The translations under genes and the position numbers were made by a program. Below the pieces are notes generated by a model. It made no database searches, had not been told where the DNA came from, and saw only the letters and a list, made by a program, of their open reading frames with translations. Positions 6,651 through 15,374 of a stretch of 51,156 nucleotides of DNA are shown one piece after another. The DNA lies in contig JADGPS010000012.1 of assembly GCA_017882285.1 (NCBI GenBank), positions 1 to 51,156 of the forward strand, given 5' to 3'. This DNA is from Paludibacter sp. (GTDB taxonomy: Bacteria > Bacteroidota > Bacteroidia > Bacteroidales > Paludibacteraceae). Each line of letters begins with the position of its first letter. The stretch's first letter is position 1.

Positions 6651-9209
6651 CTATAAATTCAATGTTTCTTCCAATGTTTTCTTAAATTCGTTTTCGTTTT
6701 CATTGTTATAGAAAGGAACACCAGTAATCAAATAGTTGTCTGTGTATATTTTGATTGTCCTTTCTTCTTCTCTAATTTCTTTTAAAAAGTCCTCTTTCCA
6801 TTTGTCGTGAGCAACCAAGTGAGCACCTTTAGGCTCAATGAAAACTTGATAAGTAAGTTCCTTGTATTTTTTCTGTTTGCAGAATAAAATAAAGTCAGGT
6901 TCAAATGCTCTACCGAGCTTGTCAATGATTTTGATTTCTCTTTCGTTTCGGATTAAATAAATGTCTTTGAATTTTTGACCTAAACTTTCAAAGCGTCTAG
7001 CGAACATTGAAACAAAAGATTTTTCTTCACTTGTCCCGTAGTTTGCATTGTAAACATACCAAGGCTCATTTGCTACAAGAGTTTCTTGTCCGTCTGCTCT
7101 TTCGCTGTCTTTGTAAACTTTGATTTCCTTGTCCTTGAAAACCTTGTGAACATATTCTTTGATATACTCCGAACCTTCATACTCTGTCAGGTTGGATTTT
7201 ATCTCCGATTCAATGCTTTGTAAAAGTCCTTGTATAGAAAGCAAATAATCATTGTTTGTTATATCTGTAAGTCTTTTCTTTGAACCATTAAAAGTAATTT
7301 CCAAACTTCCTAAGTAGTCCATGCTGTCAATAAAATTAGATAGCGAGCCAACATTTGGAAAATACCTCTGTAAACTGTCGAAGTAGAAGAATGGATTTTG
7401 TGCCAAAGCAAAACGCACAATGTGTTTTGGAATAACTGAAAGTTTGATGTCTTTACTTTCTATTTTTTCAGTTGTAGTTTCTTCTTCTACAATGAAAACC
7501 CCCGACATTTTACCAATCCCTGAAGATAGGATATATGAAAAGTTACGTTTAAAAACTCCAAAGTCAGCAAATGATTTTACATTATTATAGCTTTTAGGAA
7601 CTTTTTTATTGTAAACGACTTGACCTGTTCTGTAAAATTCAGTTTCCTTAAAGTCTAATTTCAGTGTAAGTTGTTTTGTTAGCAATTTTTCTTCGTCTTC
7701 ATAAATACCAGAAAGAACAAGAGCTTTCTTTAATTCAGAAATATAGTTACTATTCTCTTTTGTATGATAATAAAGCTCTTCTAATATTTTTAAATCGTTA
7801 GATGGATCGTTGTCATATTTTCTTGTATATTTATCTTGACCAGGTTCTAATGAAAACGGAAAATATCTTGCACCTCTTCCAATTAATTGAGCTTCTGAAA
7901 GTGTTGTCTTACCAACTGTAGTATTTGTTCCTCCTGAATTCTGACCTTCATATAATCGAACAATATCAAACAAATTCAAAACGTCCCATCCTTCATTTAA
8001 TTTTTGAACCGCAAAAACTGCACGGATTGGATTATTTTCATCTTCTAATGTGTTTAAAAGTAATTGATTCTTTTCTGCTTCATCGTCGTTGTTTGCACTT
8101 ATACAATTCTCAAAACGAAAATTCGATTTAATTCTTCTTGAAATTTCGGATGAGGAAATATTTTTTATATCAAAGAATTTAAAAGCTTTCTGAACTATTG
8201 AAACTGTTGCTGTATTTCTTATTTCATCAATCGTTTGAGATGACAATACATCTATAAGGTGGTGAAAGTTTACTTTGTTCTGTTCAGATTCTTTAATTGT
8301 TTTTTTTGCTTTAAAAAGAATTACAGGCTTTAAGTTGATATTGTTTGCAGTTGCCAATTCTTGACGATATGTGTTTAAAATTAAGGCTTGTATGATGCGT
8401 TCTTGTTCATCATACATTGACCTTATAAGATTGATTTCTTTTGAGTATTTGTCAATTCTGAATTGAGCAAGGTCGTATTTGAAAATAACTTTGTCTTGAT
8501 AATGATTTAGTAAGGCTGCTGTTTCTGTGTCAATAGTAGCAGTAAATTCAAGTAAGATGTTATCAAAATTAGATTCATGAATTTTCTTTACCGTATCTTC
8601 CCAGCTACCAAAAAGATTCCCCGATCTTGTTCCTGCTACTAAATGGTGTGCTTCATCAGCAATCAACACCATTTTTTTGTCTTTAAAATCTTCATAAGTA
8701 ACGCTGTTCTCTTTGGTGTTATTTAAATCAATATGAAGTTGCTGAATAGTCGTGAATTTGATATTGATGTTTTTATCATCAGCACTTTCAAAGGTGTCAG
8801 TTTCCTTTATATAAACCTCTTTTCCGTCAATTACTATTTTGTCGTTAAACAAATATTTTGAAGCCTGCGGATTCAAAAAGTTGTCTTTCGTTTTCTTGAT
8901 AATGTTGTTTGAGTTTACGAAAAATAAAAAGTTCCTATATCCTTTCTCATACAAGTAAAGCATCAAACCCGCCATTATCAAAGTCTTTCCGCTACCTGTT
9001 GCCATATTATACAACAAGTGAAACGGTTTATTTGGTCTGCCTTCAAAATCTTCAGTATGGCAAAGTATATAACGCTGAAACGATTCTATTTGATAAGGTC
9101 TCTGACCAAAGCCAGACTTAAGATTATCGGTTATATAATTAGGAACAGGAATACGGGCAATTTCTCTTTTACCAAACTCCTGCACTAATGTGTCGTATAA
9201 AAAACTCAT
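6651..9209 (-). CDS. res: Type III restriction endonuclease subunit Res
   Basis: An 852-aa SF2 helicase-nuclease. Visible motifs are Q-like GQRPYQIESF, Walker A ATGSGKT (70-76), the DEAH box in ADEAHHL (185-188), a helicase C-terminal region with NEGWDVLNLFD and motif VI QLIGRGARYFPF, and a C-terminal PD-(D/E)XK nuclease (EPDFILF with D772; VFIEPKG with E792 and K794). Its length is slightly below the usual ~900-1000 aa but all motifs are present. It starts 5 bp after the mod stop, a tight translational pair. Res acts with Mod to translocate or diffuse along DNA and cut near inversely oriented unmethylated sites. Confidence 0.95.
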   Translation of the reverse strand: MSFLYDTLVQEFGKREIARIPVPNYITDNLKSGFGQRPYQIESFQRYILCHTEDFEGRPNKPFHLLYNMATGSGKTLIMAGLMLYLYEKGYRNFLFFVNSNNIIKKTKDNFLNPQASKYLFNDKIVIDGKEVYIKETDTFESADDKNINIKFTTIQQLHIDLNNTKENSVTYEDFKDKKMVLIADEAHHLVAGTRSGNLFGSWEDTVKKIHESNFDNILLEFTATIDTETAALLNHYQDKVIFKYDLAQFRIDKYSKEINLIRSMYDEQERIIQALILNTYRQELATANNINLKPVILFKAKKTIKESEQNKVNFHHLIDVLSSQTIDEIRNTATVSIVQKAFKFFDIKNISSSEISRRIKSNFRFENCISANNDDEAEKNQLLLNTLEDENNPIRAVFAVQKLNEGWDVLNLFDIVRLYEGQNSGGTNTTVGKTTLSEAQLIGRGARYFPFSLEPGQDKYTRKYDNDPSNDLKILEELYYHTKENSNYISELKKALVLSGIYEDEEKLLTKQLTLKLDFKETEFYRTGQVVYNKKVPKSYNNVKSFADFGVFKRNFSYILSSGIGKMSGVFIVEEETTTEKIESKDIKLSVIPKHIVRFALAQNPFFYFDSLQRYFPNVGSLSNFIDSMDYLGSLEITFNGSKKRLTDITNNDYLLSIQGLLQSIESEIKSNLTEYEGSEYIKEYVHKVFKDKEIKVYKDSERADGQETLVANEPWYVYNANYGTSEEKSFVSMFARRFESLGQKFKDIYLIRNEREIKIIDKLGRAFEPDFILFCKQKKYKELTYQVFIEPKGAHLVAHDKWKEDFLKEIREEERTIKIYTDNYLITGVPFYNNENENEFKKTLEETLNL

Positions 9210-9214
9210 TGTGC

Positions 9215-11203
9215 TTATTTTTTAAGTTGGTAAAAATCTTGGGTAACTTTATTTTCCTCCGCCGAAACTGCAAAGTCTTTGTCGTTTATTGAAGAAAGAT
9301 TTACATACAATTGATTTTTGTCTAACAACTCAACCAAATGTTGTTTTTGTTCTGCTAAGGTTAAGACTTTAAATTCTTCAATATGTGCTTCTTGCTTTTG
9401 TATATCCACGTTGTAGTTAAGAAATGATTTTGCTTTCATCTCTTCCCAAATTTTCAATACGGCTTTCGTGTCTTTAGCAGATTTAATTTCTTCAACAAAG
9501 TTTTGATTGTATTTTTTAAGTTCAAGGTAAACAAACTGTCCGCCACCTTTCCATTTCACCGCTTTTGAAATTCCAGTTGCATCACCAGCAATTACATTTT
9601 TCAGTCTAGTAACGCTGTCGTTATCGCCATAATTCAACTGCTCCAAACCAATGTATTGTCTTTTAAGTTTATGAGCTGCGGCAGTTGTAGTTCCACTACC
9701 TAAATGATAATCAAGTACTATGTCATTTTCATTTGTAGCTAATTCAATTATTTGTTTGATAAGTTTTTCTGGTTTTTTCCCATTCTTTAATTTAACTCCG
9801 CCTTCATTTGCAATGCCAGCCCAAGATATGTGATTCCAAAAATCGGTTAACAGTTCAGTTACTTCCATTTTGCCATCAAGCTCTTGCATTTTATTTGAAT
9901 AGAAAGCTAATGCACCGCCTTTATACAAATACATTGTACTACCATCTTCTCTTTGATATTCAATTACCTTATCTTCATTTTTCGATTTTATCATTAAATC
10001 TTTTAGTCTTTCAGTCGGCTTATGAGGGTCACGAACACTAACAACATTTGAAGCATTTTTATAGGCAAAATCTTCTATCATAACCTTAATAATACTACTC
10101 CATAAATCACCGTATTTTTTCTTGGCTTCGGGTTCGTTTACAAACCCTGCATCTCTAATTACCTTTTCTTTTAATGGAGTAAATTCCCATTTACTAACAT
10201 CATCGTTCTTGTCTAAATACAGGTTGTAGTTTGCATTGTAACCTACAGGAACATAACCTTTCTTAAACTCAAACTTGGATTTGTTTTTTGTATAAAAAAG
10301 AATGTATTCAGTAACGTCAATTGGACCTGGGTTTACAGTTTTAAATCCTGCTGGAGAAGCAGTTTTTATAGATATAACTTGCACTTTATTCTCTTTTCCA
10401 AAAACTTCATCTAAAAGGACATTAAGGTAACCTAATTGATGATGATCTATGTGAACATAGATTGCACCTTTGTCACTTAAAAGTGTAAGTGCAACTTGTA
10501 GTCTATTACGCATAAATGTCAACCACGTGGATTGATTGAAGGAATCATTGTATTTGAAAGCATCGCTTCCAGTATTGTATGGTGGGTCAATGTAAATCAG
10601 TTTTACTTGTCCAGCAAATTCTTCTTTTAAAGAATGTAGTGATAAAAGATTGTTTCCTTTTATAATTAAATTGTCGGTAATTATTCCTTTTTCGTTACGA
10701 TTAAATTTGCCGAGTGGTTTTTCTCCTTTGTCTGTATAACGAATTGAATTTGTAAAAACCTTTGGTTCTAAAAGTTGAGTTATTTCGTCTTGTGCAAGTG
10801 TTTCATTAAAAAATATTTCCTCACGTTTATCTTCTTCACGGCTTTGTCCGCCTTCTAAAACACAGTCTTTAAAAGGCCAAACTAACGCAACTTCGTTGCG
10901 TTGTTTCAAGTATTTTCCATCTATGTTTAAACCAACCTTGTTTTTGTAAGCGGTGTAACTATCATTCAGATAGTTCTTTTGCTCCAAGAATTGAACAAAT
11001 AAAGATTGGTTGAAAACCAATATGCCTTTAATTTCAATAAAGAATTTTGCTTTTAGTTCTTTGTCGTCAAGCAATAAGCCAATAAGTTCAGCATCATAAT
11101 TCTGTGCTTTATTTATTACAACCCATTTTTTAAGTTCTCCGTTGTCGGTAATATAGTTTGGCTCTTTTTTTAACTGAGTTTCTAATGTTTCGTATAGTTT
11201 CAT
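9215..11203 (-). CDS. mod: Type III DNA methyltransferase subunit Mod
   Basis: A 662-aa adenine methylase of the beta class. Catalytic motif IV IDPPYNTG is at 205-212 (DPPY 206-209), and the AdoMet motif DYHLGSGTTTAAA is at 498-510. The region between them (~260-480) is the expected target-recognition domain. Residues 1-150 form the Mod N-terminal extension. Order IV before I is normal for this class. Mod methylates one strand of a short asymmetric site and guides Res. It leads the mod-res pair, with a -7-like box (TATCTTTG) at 11224-11231. I see no simple-sequence tract in the gene, so phase variation by slippage is not indicated. Confidence 0.95.
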   Translation of the reverse strand: MKLYETLETQLKKEPNYITDNGELKKWVVINKAQNYDAELIGLLLDDKELKAKFFIEIKGILVFNQSLFVQFLEQKNYLNDSYTAYKNKVGLNIDGKYLKQRNEVALVWPFKDCVLEGGQSREEDKREEIFFNETLAQDEITQLLEPKVFTNSIRYTDKGEKPLGKFNRNEKGIITDNLIIKGNNLLSLHSLKEEFAGQVKLIYIDPPYNTGSDAFKYNDSFNQSTWLTFMRNRLQVALTLLSDKGAIYVHIDHHQLGYLNVLLDEVFGKENKVQVISIKTASPAGFKTVNPGPIDVTEYILFYTKNKSKFEFKKGYVPVGYNANYNLYLDKNDDVSKWEFTPLKEKVIRDAGFVNEPEAKKKYGDLWSSIIKVMIEDFAYKNASNVVSVRDPHKPTERLKDLMIKSKNEDKVIEYQREDGSTMYLYKGGALAFYSNKMQELDGKMEVTELLTDFWNHISWAGIANEGGVKLKNGKKPEKLIKQIIELATNENDIVLDYHLGSGTTTAAAHKLKRQYIGLEQLNYGDNDSVTRLKNVIAGDATGISKAVKWKGGGQFVYLELKKYNQNFVEEIKSAKDTKAVLKIWEEMKAKSFLNYNVDIQKQEAHIEEFKVLTLAEQKQHLVELLDKNQLYVNLSSINDKDFAVSAEENKVTQDFYQLKK

Positions 11204-11223
11204 TTTATTATTTATTTAGACTT

Positions 11224-11231
11224 CAAAGATA
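11224..11231 (-). promoter_or_regulatory. Putative -7 box (TATCTTTG) of mod-res
   Basis: TATCTTTG on the minus strand, 21 bp upstream of the mod ATG. No clear -33 element. It implies the R-M genes can be transcribed independently of the CBASS pair. Confidence 0.5.
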
Positions 11232-11286
11232 CAATTATTCGTGCATGTGTCAGTATTAAAATAGCTCTTTTGCAAACATACGTGTG

Positions 11287-11856
11287 TTATGCCCTAGTAC
11301 TTTTCTTTAAATCATTTGGTAAAAACAAGTCTATTTCATCGTCTGAAAATGTCAATTCTTCATTTGATTTTAAAGCTTTGCTTGCTTTATCGTATGCTCC
11401 ATTTATTGACCGTGGTGCACCTTGATAAATATTATGAAGTTCAACTTGTAATTCATCTCTTTTTTGTGTAATTTTTTCAACGTCAATAATTCCAGCTTTA
11501 ATGTCTGTCAATAGTGAAAGGTAAGTTTCTCGAATATTCCATAAATTAGAAGCGCAATCAGCATGCTTTTGTGCGATTTGCCCCAAATCATAGTTTTTAA
11601 GATACGTATTTAGCGCTAAAAGTGTTGTTGAAATAATCGCTGTCAAAATACCAACCCATTTTTGGTCACCAACAATAGTTATCATAATACCTGTTGTTGT
11701 TATAGCCGACAAAACTATCTGTGTGACTTTTATTGTTCTATTTCTACTTAATAATATATCTGCACACTTTTCTTGTGTTTTGTGAGTCCATGCAACTCGA
11801 CCAAAACACTCCCGAATCTGAGATTCAAGTATTTTAATTTGGGAATTTTGTTCCAT
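11287..11856 (-). CDS. SLATT-domain two-helix membrane protein, predicted CBASS effector
   Basis: A 189-aa protein from ATG at 11856 (MEQNSQIKIL). The frame extends upstream to 11907, but the internal ATG gives the normal SLATT N-terminus and a 23-nt overlap with the CD-NTase stop. Two adjacent hydrophobic helices lie at ~42-62 and ~66-86 (VTQIVLSAITTTGIMITIV; WVGILTAIISTTLLAL). A helical tail follows with AQKHADCASNLWNIRETYLSLL, ending in DEIDLFLPNDL, typical of SLATT proteins. SLATT proteins are predicted pore-forming effectors triggered by nucleotide signals. Overlap with the CD-NTase gene indicates one coupled transcript. Confidence 0.82.
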   Translation of the reverse strand: MEQNSQIKILESQIRECFGRVAWTHKTQEKCADILLSRNRTIKVTQIVLSAITTTGIMITIVGDQKWVGILTAIISTTLLALNTYLKNYDLGQIAQKHADCASNLWNIRETYLSLLTDIKAGIIDVEKITQKRDELQVELHNIYQGAPRSINGAYDKASKALKSNEELTFSDDEIDLFLPNDLKKSTRA

Positions 11857-12715
11857 AAATTTCTCTCCATTTTTGATTTGCTGACCATTCCATATTTTTT
11901 CCTTCATATATTAAAGCCTCTAATGATAAATTATAGCATTGTCTAGCTTTACTCTCAAAATTTCCTTTTCTCCAAACATATTGATTAGAGCCTGGAGCCG
12001 ACCAATATTGTTGGGTTGTATTCTGATTCATAAGATACTGAAAGAAATCTCTCGTCATCCAGTCATAGTATATATAAGAATTTCCTTTGTATGCCCAATT
12101 TGTGAGGAAATTATAAGCTAGAGTGTCAATTAATAGTCCGCCAATTGGAACAGCCCAAGTGTCTTTCCAAGCTCTTGCCATTCGACACAGTCTTTTTAAA
12201 TTATTATTACAAACGGCAGAATTAGCATTAATAATTTCTGCTATTTCAGGTTTTGGGTTTGTTGTTTTCCAACTACCACCATTGTTGGAGTCAGGAAAAG
12301 TATAACTACCGTTAGAGTTTAAAAAACATGGAACAATTTCGAAAGATATACCATCTGTAAAGTCTAATTTAATAACTTGTCCATCTGTGCCTAAATAGCT
12401 TAAGGAATAAGTCTTACATATAGCATTTTTAACTGCTTGCAGAAGGGAAGATTGCCCATTATAGGTGTAAGCGTTATATTGTGTATAAACACTATATGGT
12501 AAAACAAACAACATGTCAATGTCACTTACATGAATAGCCGTACCTCTACCATATGAGCCGACATAAATGCTATGTAATGTTTCTGAATCACTACTGTAAA
12601 ATTCTAAATTTAATCGTTTCGTGATTTGTTTGTATCTGCTTGATACATTGTTTACTACTATCTGAGGCATTCTCAGATTGGTGCAAAAAGCTTGAAATTT
12701 TTCACTGATACTCAT
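11834..12715 (-). CDS. SMODS-type CD-NTase (CBASS nucleotide second-messenger synthase)
   Basis: A 293-aa nucleotidyltransferase. The polymerase-beta-like active site is GSYGRGT (53-59) followed by SDIDMLFVLP (D65, D67); the third acid is E126 in SFEIVP. A helical C-terminal half follows (NNLKRLCRMARAWK; IGGLLIDTLAYNFL), as in CD-NTases. These enzymes make cyclic oligonucleotides on phage infection to activate a linked effector. The partner is the overlapping SLATT gene. No ubiquitin-like, HORMA/TRIP13 or other ancillary genes are adjacent, so this is a minimal (type I) arrangement. Which nucleotide it makes cannot be read from the sequence. Confidence 0.85.
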   Translation of the reverse strand: MSISEKFQAFCTNLRMPQIVVNNVSSRYKQITKRLNLEFYSSDSETLHSIYVGSYGRGTAIHVSDIDMLFVLPYSVYTQYNAYTYNGQSSLLQAVKNAICKTYSLSYLGTDGQVIKLDFTDGISFEIVPCFLNSNGSYTFPDSNNGGSWKTTNPKPEIAEIINANSAVCNNNLKRLCRMARAWKDTWAVPIGGLLIDTLAYNFLTNWAYKGNSYIYYDWMTRDFFQYLMNQNTTQQYWSAPGSNQYVWRKGNFESKARQCYNLSLEALIYEGKNMEWSANQKWREIYGTKFPN

Positions 12716-12757
12716 GTCTTTTCTTTTTTTTCTTTTCTTTCTTTTCTATAGTTTTGA

Positions 12758-12810
12758 CTAACGACCATGTAGATAGCTGATTTTCAATAGTCGTATTTTT
12801 TGGTCGTTAG
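12758..12810. repeat. 10-bp inverted repeat in the CBASS leader
   Basis: CTAACGACCA (12758-12767) and TGGTCGTTAG (12801-12810) are perfect complements 33 nt apart, inside the ~195-nt leader between the promoter and the CD-NTase start. It could be an operator or an RNA structure. Confidence 0.55.
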
Positions 12811-12917
12811 CAAAATAAGTCGATTGATTTTCAATATCCTGAATTGGTGCTAACACCATGCTATGTGTACTTCAAATTTGTGTATGTGTACTAGAAGTGA
12901 AAATATATTATAAGTTG

Positions 12918-12946
12918 CAAATATACAAAATAAAGTTAAAGACCAA
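12918..12946 (-). promoter_or_regulatory. Promoter of the CBASS-like pair
   Basis: Minus strand: TTG at 12944-12946, an 18-nt spacer, then TATATTTG at 12918-12925, matching the Bacteroidetes -33/-7 pattern. Confidence 0.55.
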
Positions 12947-13274
12947 GCTTTTTGGGTAGTTATGAAATAGTATTAAATGAAAAAAGTGAGCAGAAATGTA
13001 TTATTCCACTCACTTTTAAAAAGATTATCTTAGTAATTTTAGCTTATTCCCAAATTTTAGAGTCTAACTTATCCATTTCCTCGCCAATATAGTTATCTTT
13101 TATTTTAGAGTACTATATAATCTTGTAACTGAAATGTTTAGGGCTTCACCCACTTCCTGATTTAGCTCCGTCTATCTTGAGAAAGTGATGTAAAGGGGTT
13201 TTTAAGATGTTTCAGATAAGTACAAACTTCTAAATGAAAAGTATAATCTTACTTACGATATTATTAAACACAAA

Positions 13275-13304
13275 ACTCCCCGATACTGAGTTGTACCGGG
13301 TAGT
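13275..13304 (-). terminator. Hairpin, copy C of the ACTCCCCGATA family
   Basis: ACTCCCCGATAC pairs with GTACCGGGTAGT, with one or two mismatches. It lies downstream of the truncated GGGtGRT copy, as copy D lies downstream of the intact gene. A 16-bp palindrome TCCGCCAGCTGGCGGA follows at about 13323-13338. Confidence 0.55.
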
Positions 13305-13351
13305 TTCTTTTATTGTCTTAAGTCCGCCAGCTGGCGGATTTAGGGGCTGTC

Positions 13352-13828
13352 TTATTTCGCCATTTCAATAGCCACAGCCACTTGAACGGTAGCTCCAACC
13401 ATTGGGTTATTACCCATTCCAATGAATCCCATCATTTCCACATGAGCCGGAACTAATGAAGAACCTGCGAACTGAGCATCACCGTGCATACGTCCCATTG
13501 TGTCGGTCATGCCGTACGAAGCCGGCCCAGCCGCAACATTATCAGGGTGTAACGTACGGCCTGTACCGCCATCTGAAGCAACTGAGAAGTATTTTTTACC
13601 TTGTTCCATACATTCTTTTTTGTAGGTACCTGCTACCGGGTGTTGGAAACGGGTTGGATTGGTTGAGTTACCGGTAATCGATACGTCAACACCTTCGGCA
13701 CGCATGATAGCCACACCTTCACGAACATCATCGGCACCGTAACATTTCATAGCTGCACGAGGTCCGTCAGAATATGCTTTGGTACGTACTACTTTCAATT
13801 CGCTTGTATAATAATCATTGTTTTTCAA
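13352..13828 (-). pseudogene. Truncated duplicate of the GGGtGRT-family gene (C-terminal half)
   Basis: The frame matches residues ~178-331 of the intact protein encoded at 15398-16393, with only about six substitutions, so the copy is recent. The N-terminal half is absent and the only in-frame start near the breakpoint is TTG at 13828. The family signature reads SDGGTGRT instead of SGGGTGRT, a change in the motif that names the family. The downstream hairpin was copied too. It is probably not functional. Its position next to the defence island suggests a rearrangement or integration scar. Confidence 0.8.
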
Positions 13829-14400
13829 CTACAAAACTACACATTTCATTTTAAAAAACCTATCATTTTGTTAAATACTTACACATATCCTTACAATTTT
13901 TTTAGTAAAGGTAATTTATCAAGGATAATACAATAAAATCCGAGCGGATAACTACCCACTAAAGCAGGTAAAACTTATAGTTTGTTTTTGAATCTTTGAT
14001 CTGTAATGGAGTGCAGGCGATGTTGTTTTGGGTAGTATTGATAGCTGGTATTGAAATAATTTTTTAGTAATGAAACCAACTGAGCAATAAATATGAAATT
14101 AACTCCTTATTTGTATGACTAAAAAGTTTATTTATCTGTTTTATTTCTTTCATTAATGAAAGTTATTGACAATAATTTTCCATAATAATTTAATTTTTGG
14201 AAAACAATTCTGTAATTTTCAAATTCTATATTCTTGTATATTAGATATATAAAATTATAAATAGAAAACAATATAAAGTTATCAACATAATGTCGATAAC
14301 TTTTAGTATTTTTATTTTGTAAATTAAAATATTATGCTTAACATTGCAGCGCTATTGTTGCACAAGGATGTGTAACAAATAAAAGCACCATTTATTTTTT
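13829..14400. other. Intergenic region before the HU-like gene
   Basis: 572 bp, very AT-rich, with no coding frame I can support. The only clear structure is a 9-bp inverted repeat AAAGTTATC / GATAACTTT at 14275-14303, about 100 bp upstream of the HU-like start, which could be an operator. Confidence 0.5.
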
Positions 14401-14787
14401 ATGATACAGTTAAAAACAATCCAGCGTCCCAACCCACAGGACGCGACTGCTGCCCGCAAGTATTATGTGAGCACGCAGAGTTCAGGGGAAGTTTCTCTGG
14501 AGGAGATGTCGGAATTAATTTCCGAAAAATGTACGCTAACTGAAACGGATGTGTTGGCCGCGCTAACCGCGTTGACAAAAGAGATGACTATACATCTGAT
14601 GGACGGAAAAATTGTGCGTTTTGGCACTTTTGGTTCTTTTCAGTTAGGACTAAGCAGCAACGGTGTTGAAACCGAAGTCGAGTCATCTCGTTTGCAAGTG
14701 AAAAAAGCACGTGTCAAATTTCGCCCGGGAAGACGGATTGAAGACAGTTTGCTTCTTTTGAAGTACACTTTGGCTGCAAAACAGTAG
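14401..14787 (+). CDS. HU-related histone-like DNA-binding protein
   Basis: A 128-aa protein of the Bacteroidetes HU-related family. The N-terminus carries the usual RPNPQDATAARKYYV, then SLEEMSELISEKCTLTETDVLAALTAL (dimerisation helices) and GKIVRFGTFGSFQL, with a DNA-contacting arm and the closing KFRPGRRIEDSL. Such proteins bend or coat DNA. The gene stands alone between two copies of the GGGtGRT 3' region, on the opposite strand to its neighbours. The start is the ATG at 14401, with no in-frame alternative nearby. Confidence 0.88.
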   Translation: MIQLKTIQRPNPQDATAARKYYVSTQSSGEVSLEEMSELISEKCTLTETDVLAALTALTKEMTIHLMDGKIVRFGTFGSFQLGLSSNGVETEVESSRLQVKKARVKFRPGRRIEDSLLLLKYTLAAKQ

Positions 14788-15326
14788 GCATTTCGTATGC
14801 TAACCCTAAAGCATTTTGCTTCATTTCTCTTTTGAAAATGTGGGTAGCTCCACGATACTTCCTATTTTAAAATTTCACCTTCGAATGCATTGCAGTGCTT
14901 CGGGGGTGTTTTTTTGCCTGAATGACTCAAAATAGACTGTAAGTTTGTGTCAAAACTACCTGACTTTTTCAGAAAAAGACTTGATGTTTTCCCGAAAACT
15001 ACCTGATGTTTTAAAAAAACTACTTGTTGCATTCGGAAAAATCGCTGAAAAGTTGAAACCAAGTTCCAAAACGCACAAAAAAGAGCTTTTGTATCTAATT
15101 TCGTTGCAAAGATAGACTAACGGGAGTGTTAATTGTATACTTTCAATCTTTAAATAAATCTAAATAGGGTTAATTTGAGTTCGTTTTATGTTAAAACTGA
15201 ACATTCAATCGGATGTATTTGTATGAGAATAGTAGGTATAGGTACAGATTTATTTTGCGGAGCAAGTGGTTTTTTAATTGATTTCAAAAAAAGGTTTACT
15301 GATTGTTAACAAAATATGCAAATAAA
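14788..15326. other. Intergenic region with 21-bp degenerate tandem repeats
   Basis: About 540 bp after the HU-like gene. It contains four ~21-bp units of the type ACTACCTGATGTTTT between ~14955 and 15040. The minus-strand frame 14862-15062 (66 aa) reads through them as seven-residue units (MQQVVFL, KHQVVFG, KTSSLFL, KKSGSFD), but I cannot show that it is translated. Confidence 0.5.
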
Positions 15327-15360
15327 AGCTCCCCGATACGCATTCGCATATCGGGGAGTT
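15327..15360 (-). terminator. Hairpin terminator, copy D of the ACTCCCCGATA family
   Basis: Stem GCTCCCCGATA / TATCGGGGAGT with loop CGCATTCGCA, 38 bp beyond the stop of the intact GGGtGRT gene. The minus-strand exit is only moderately T-rich. Confidence 0.7.
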
Positions 15361-15374
15361 GTCTTTTATCTTAG

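Larger units (their letters stand above)
12716..13274. other. Intergenic region upstream of the CBASS pair
   Basis: About 560 bp without a convincing gene. From the CBASS side it holds a purine-rich minus-strand leader, a 10-bp inverted repeat (12758-12810), a promoter (12918-12946) and an AAAAGTGAG / CTCACTTTT hairpin near 12984-13019. Only short stop-interrupted frames remain. Confidence 0.6.

Noticed and set aside
11857-11907. Upstream start for the SLATT gene (adds 17 residues)
   Set aside because: The extra residues overlap deep into the CD-NTase gene and lack SLATT likeness; the ATG at 11856 fits better.
12984-13019. Hairpin AAAAGTGAG / CTCACTTTT as a terminator
   Set aside because: The stem is real, but no gene ends close to it on either strand, so it is only mentioned in the intergenic note.
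13030-13110. Short minus-strand frame reading NYIGEEMDKLDSKIWE
   Set aside because: Only ~22 codons between stops, with no match I recognise; too short to support a gene or remnant.
14862-15062. 66-aa minus-strand frame downstream of the HU-like gene as a CDS
   Set aside because: Its composition follows the 21-bp repeats and I see no promoter or start context, so it is reported as a repeat only.
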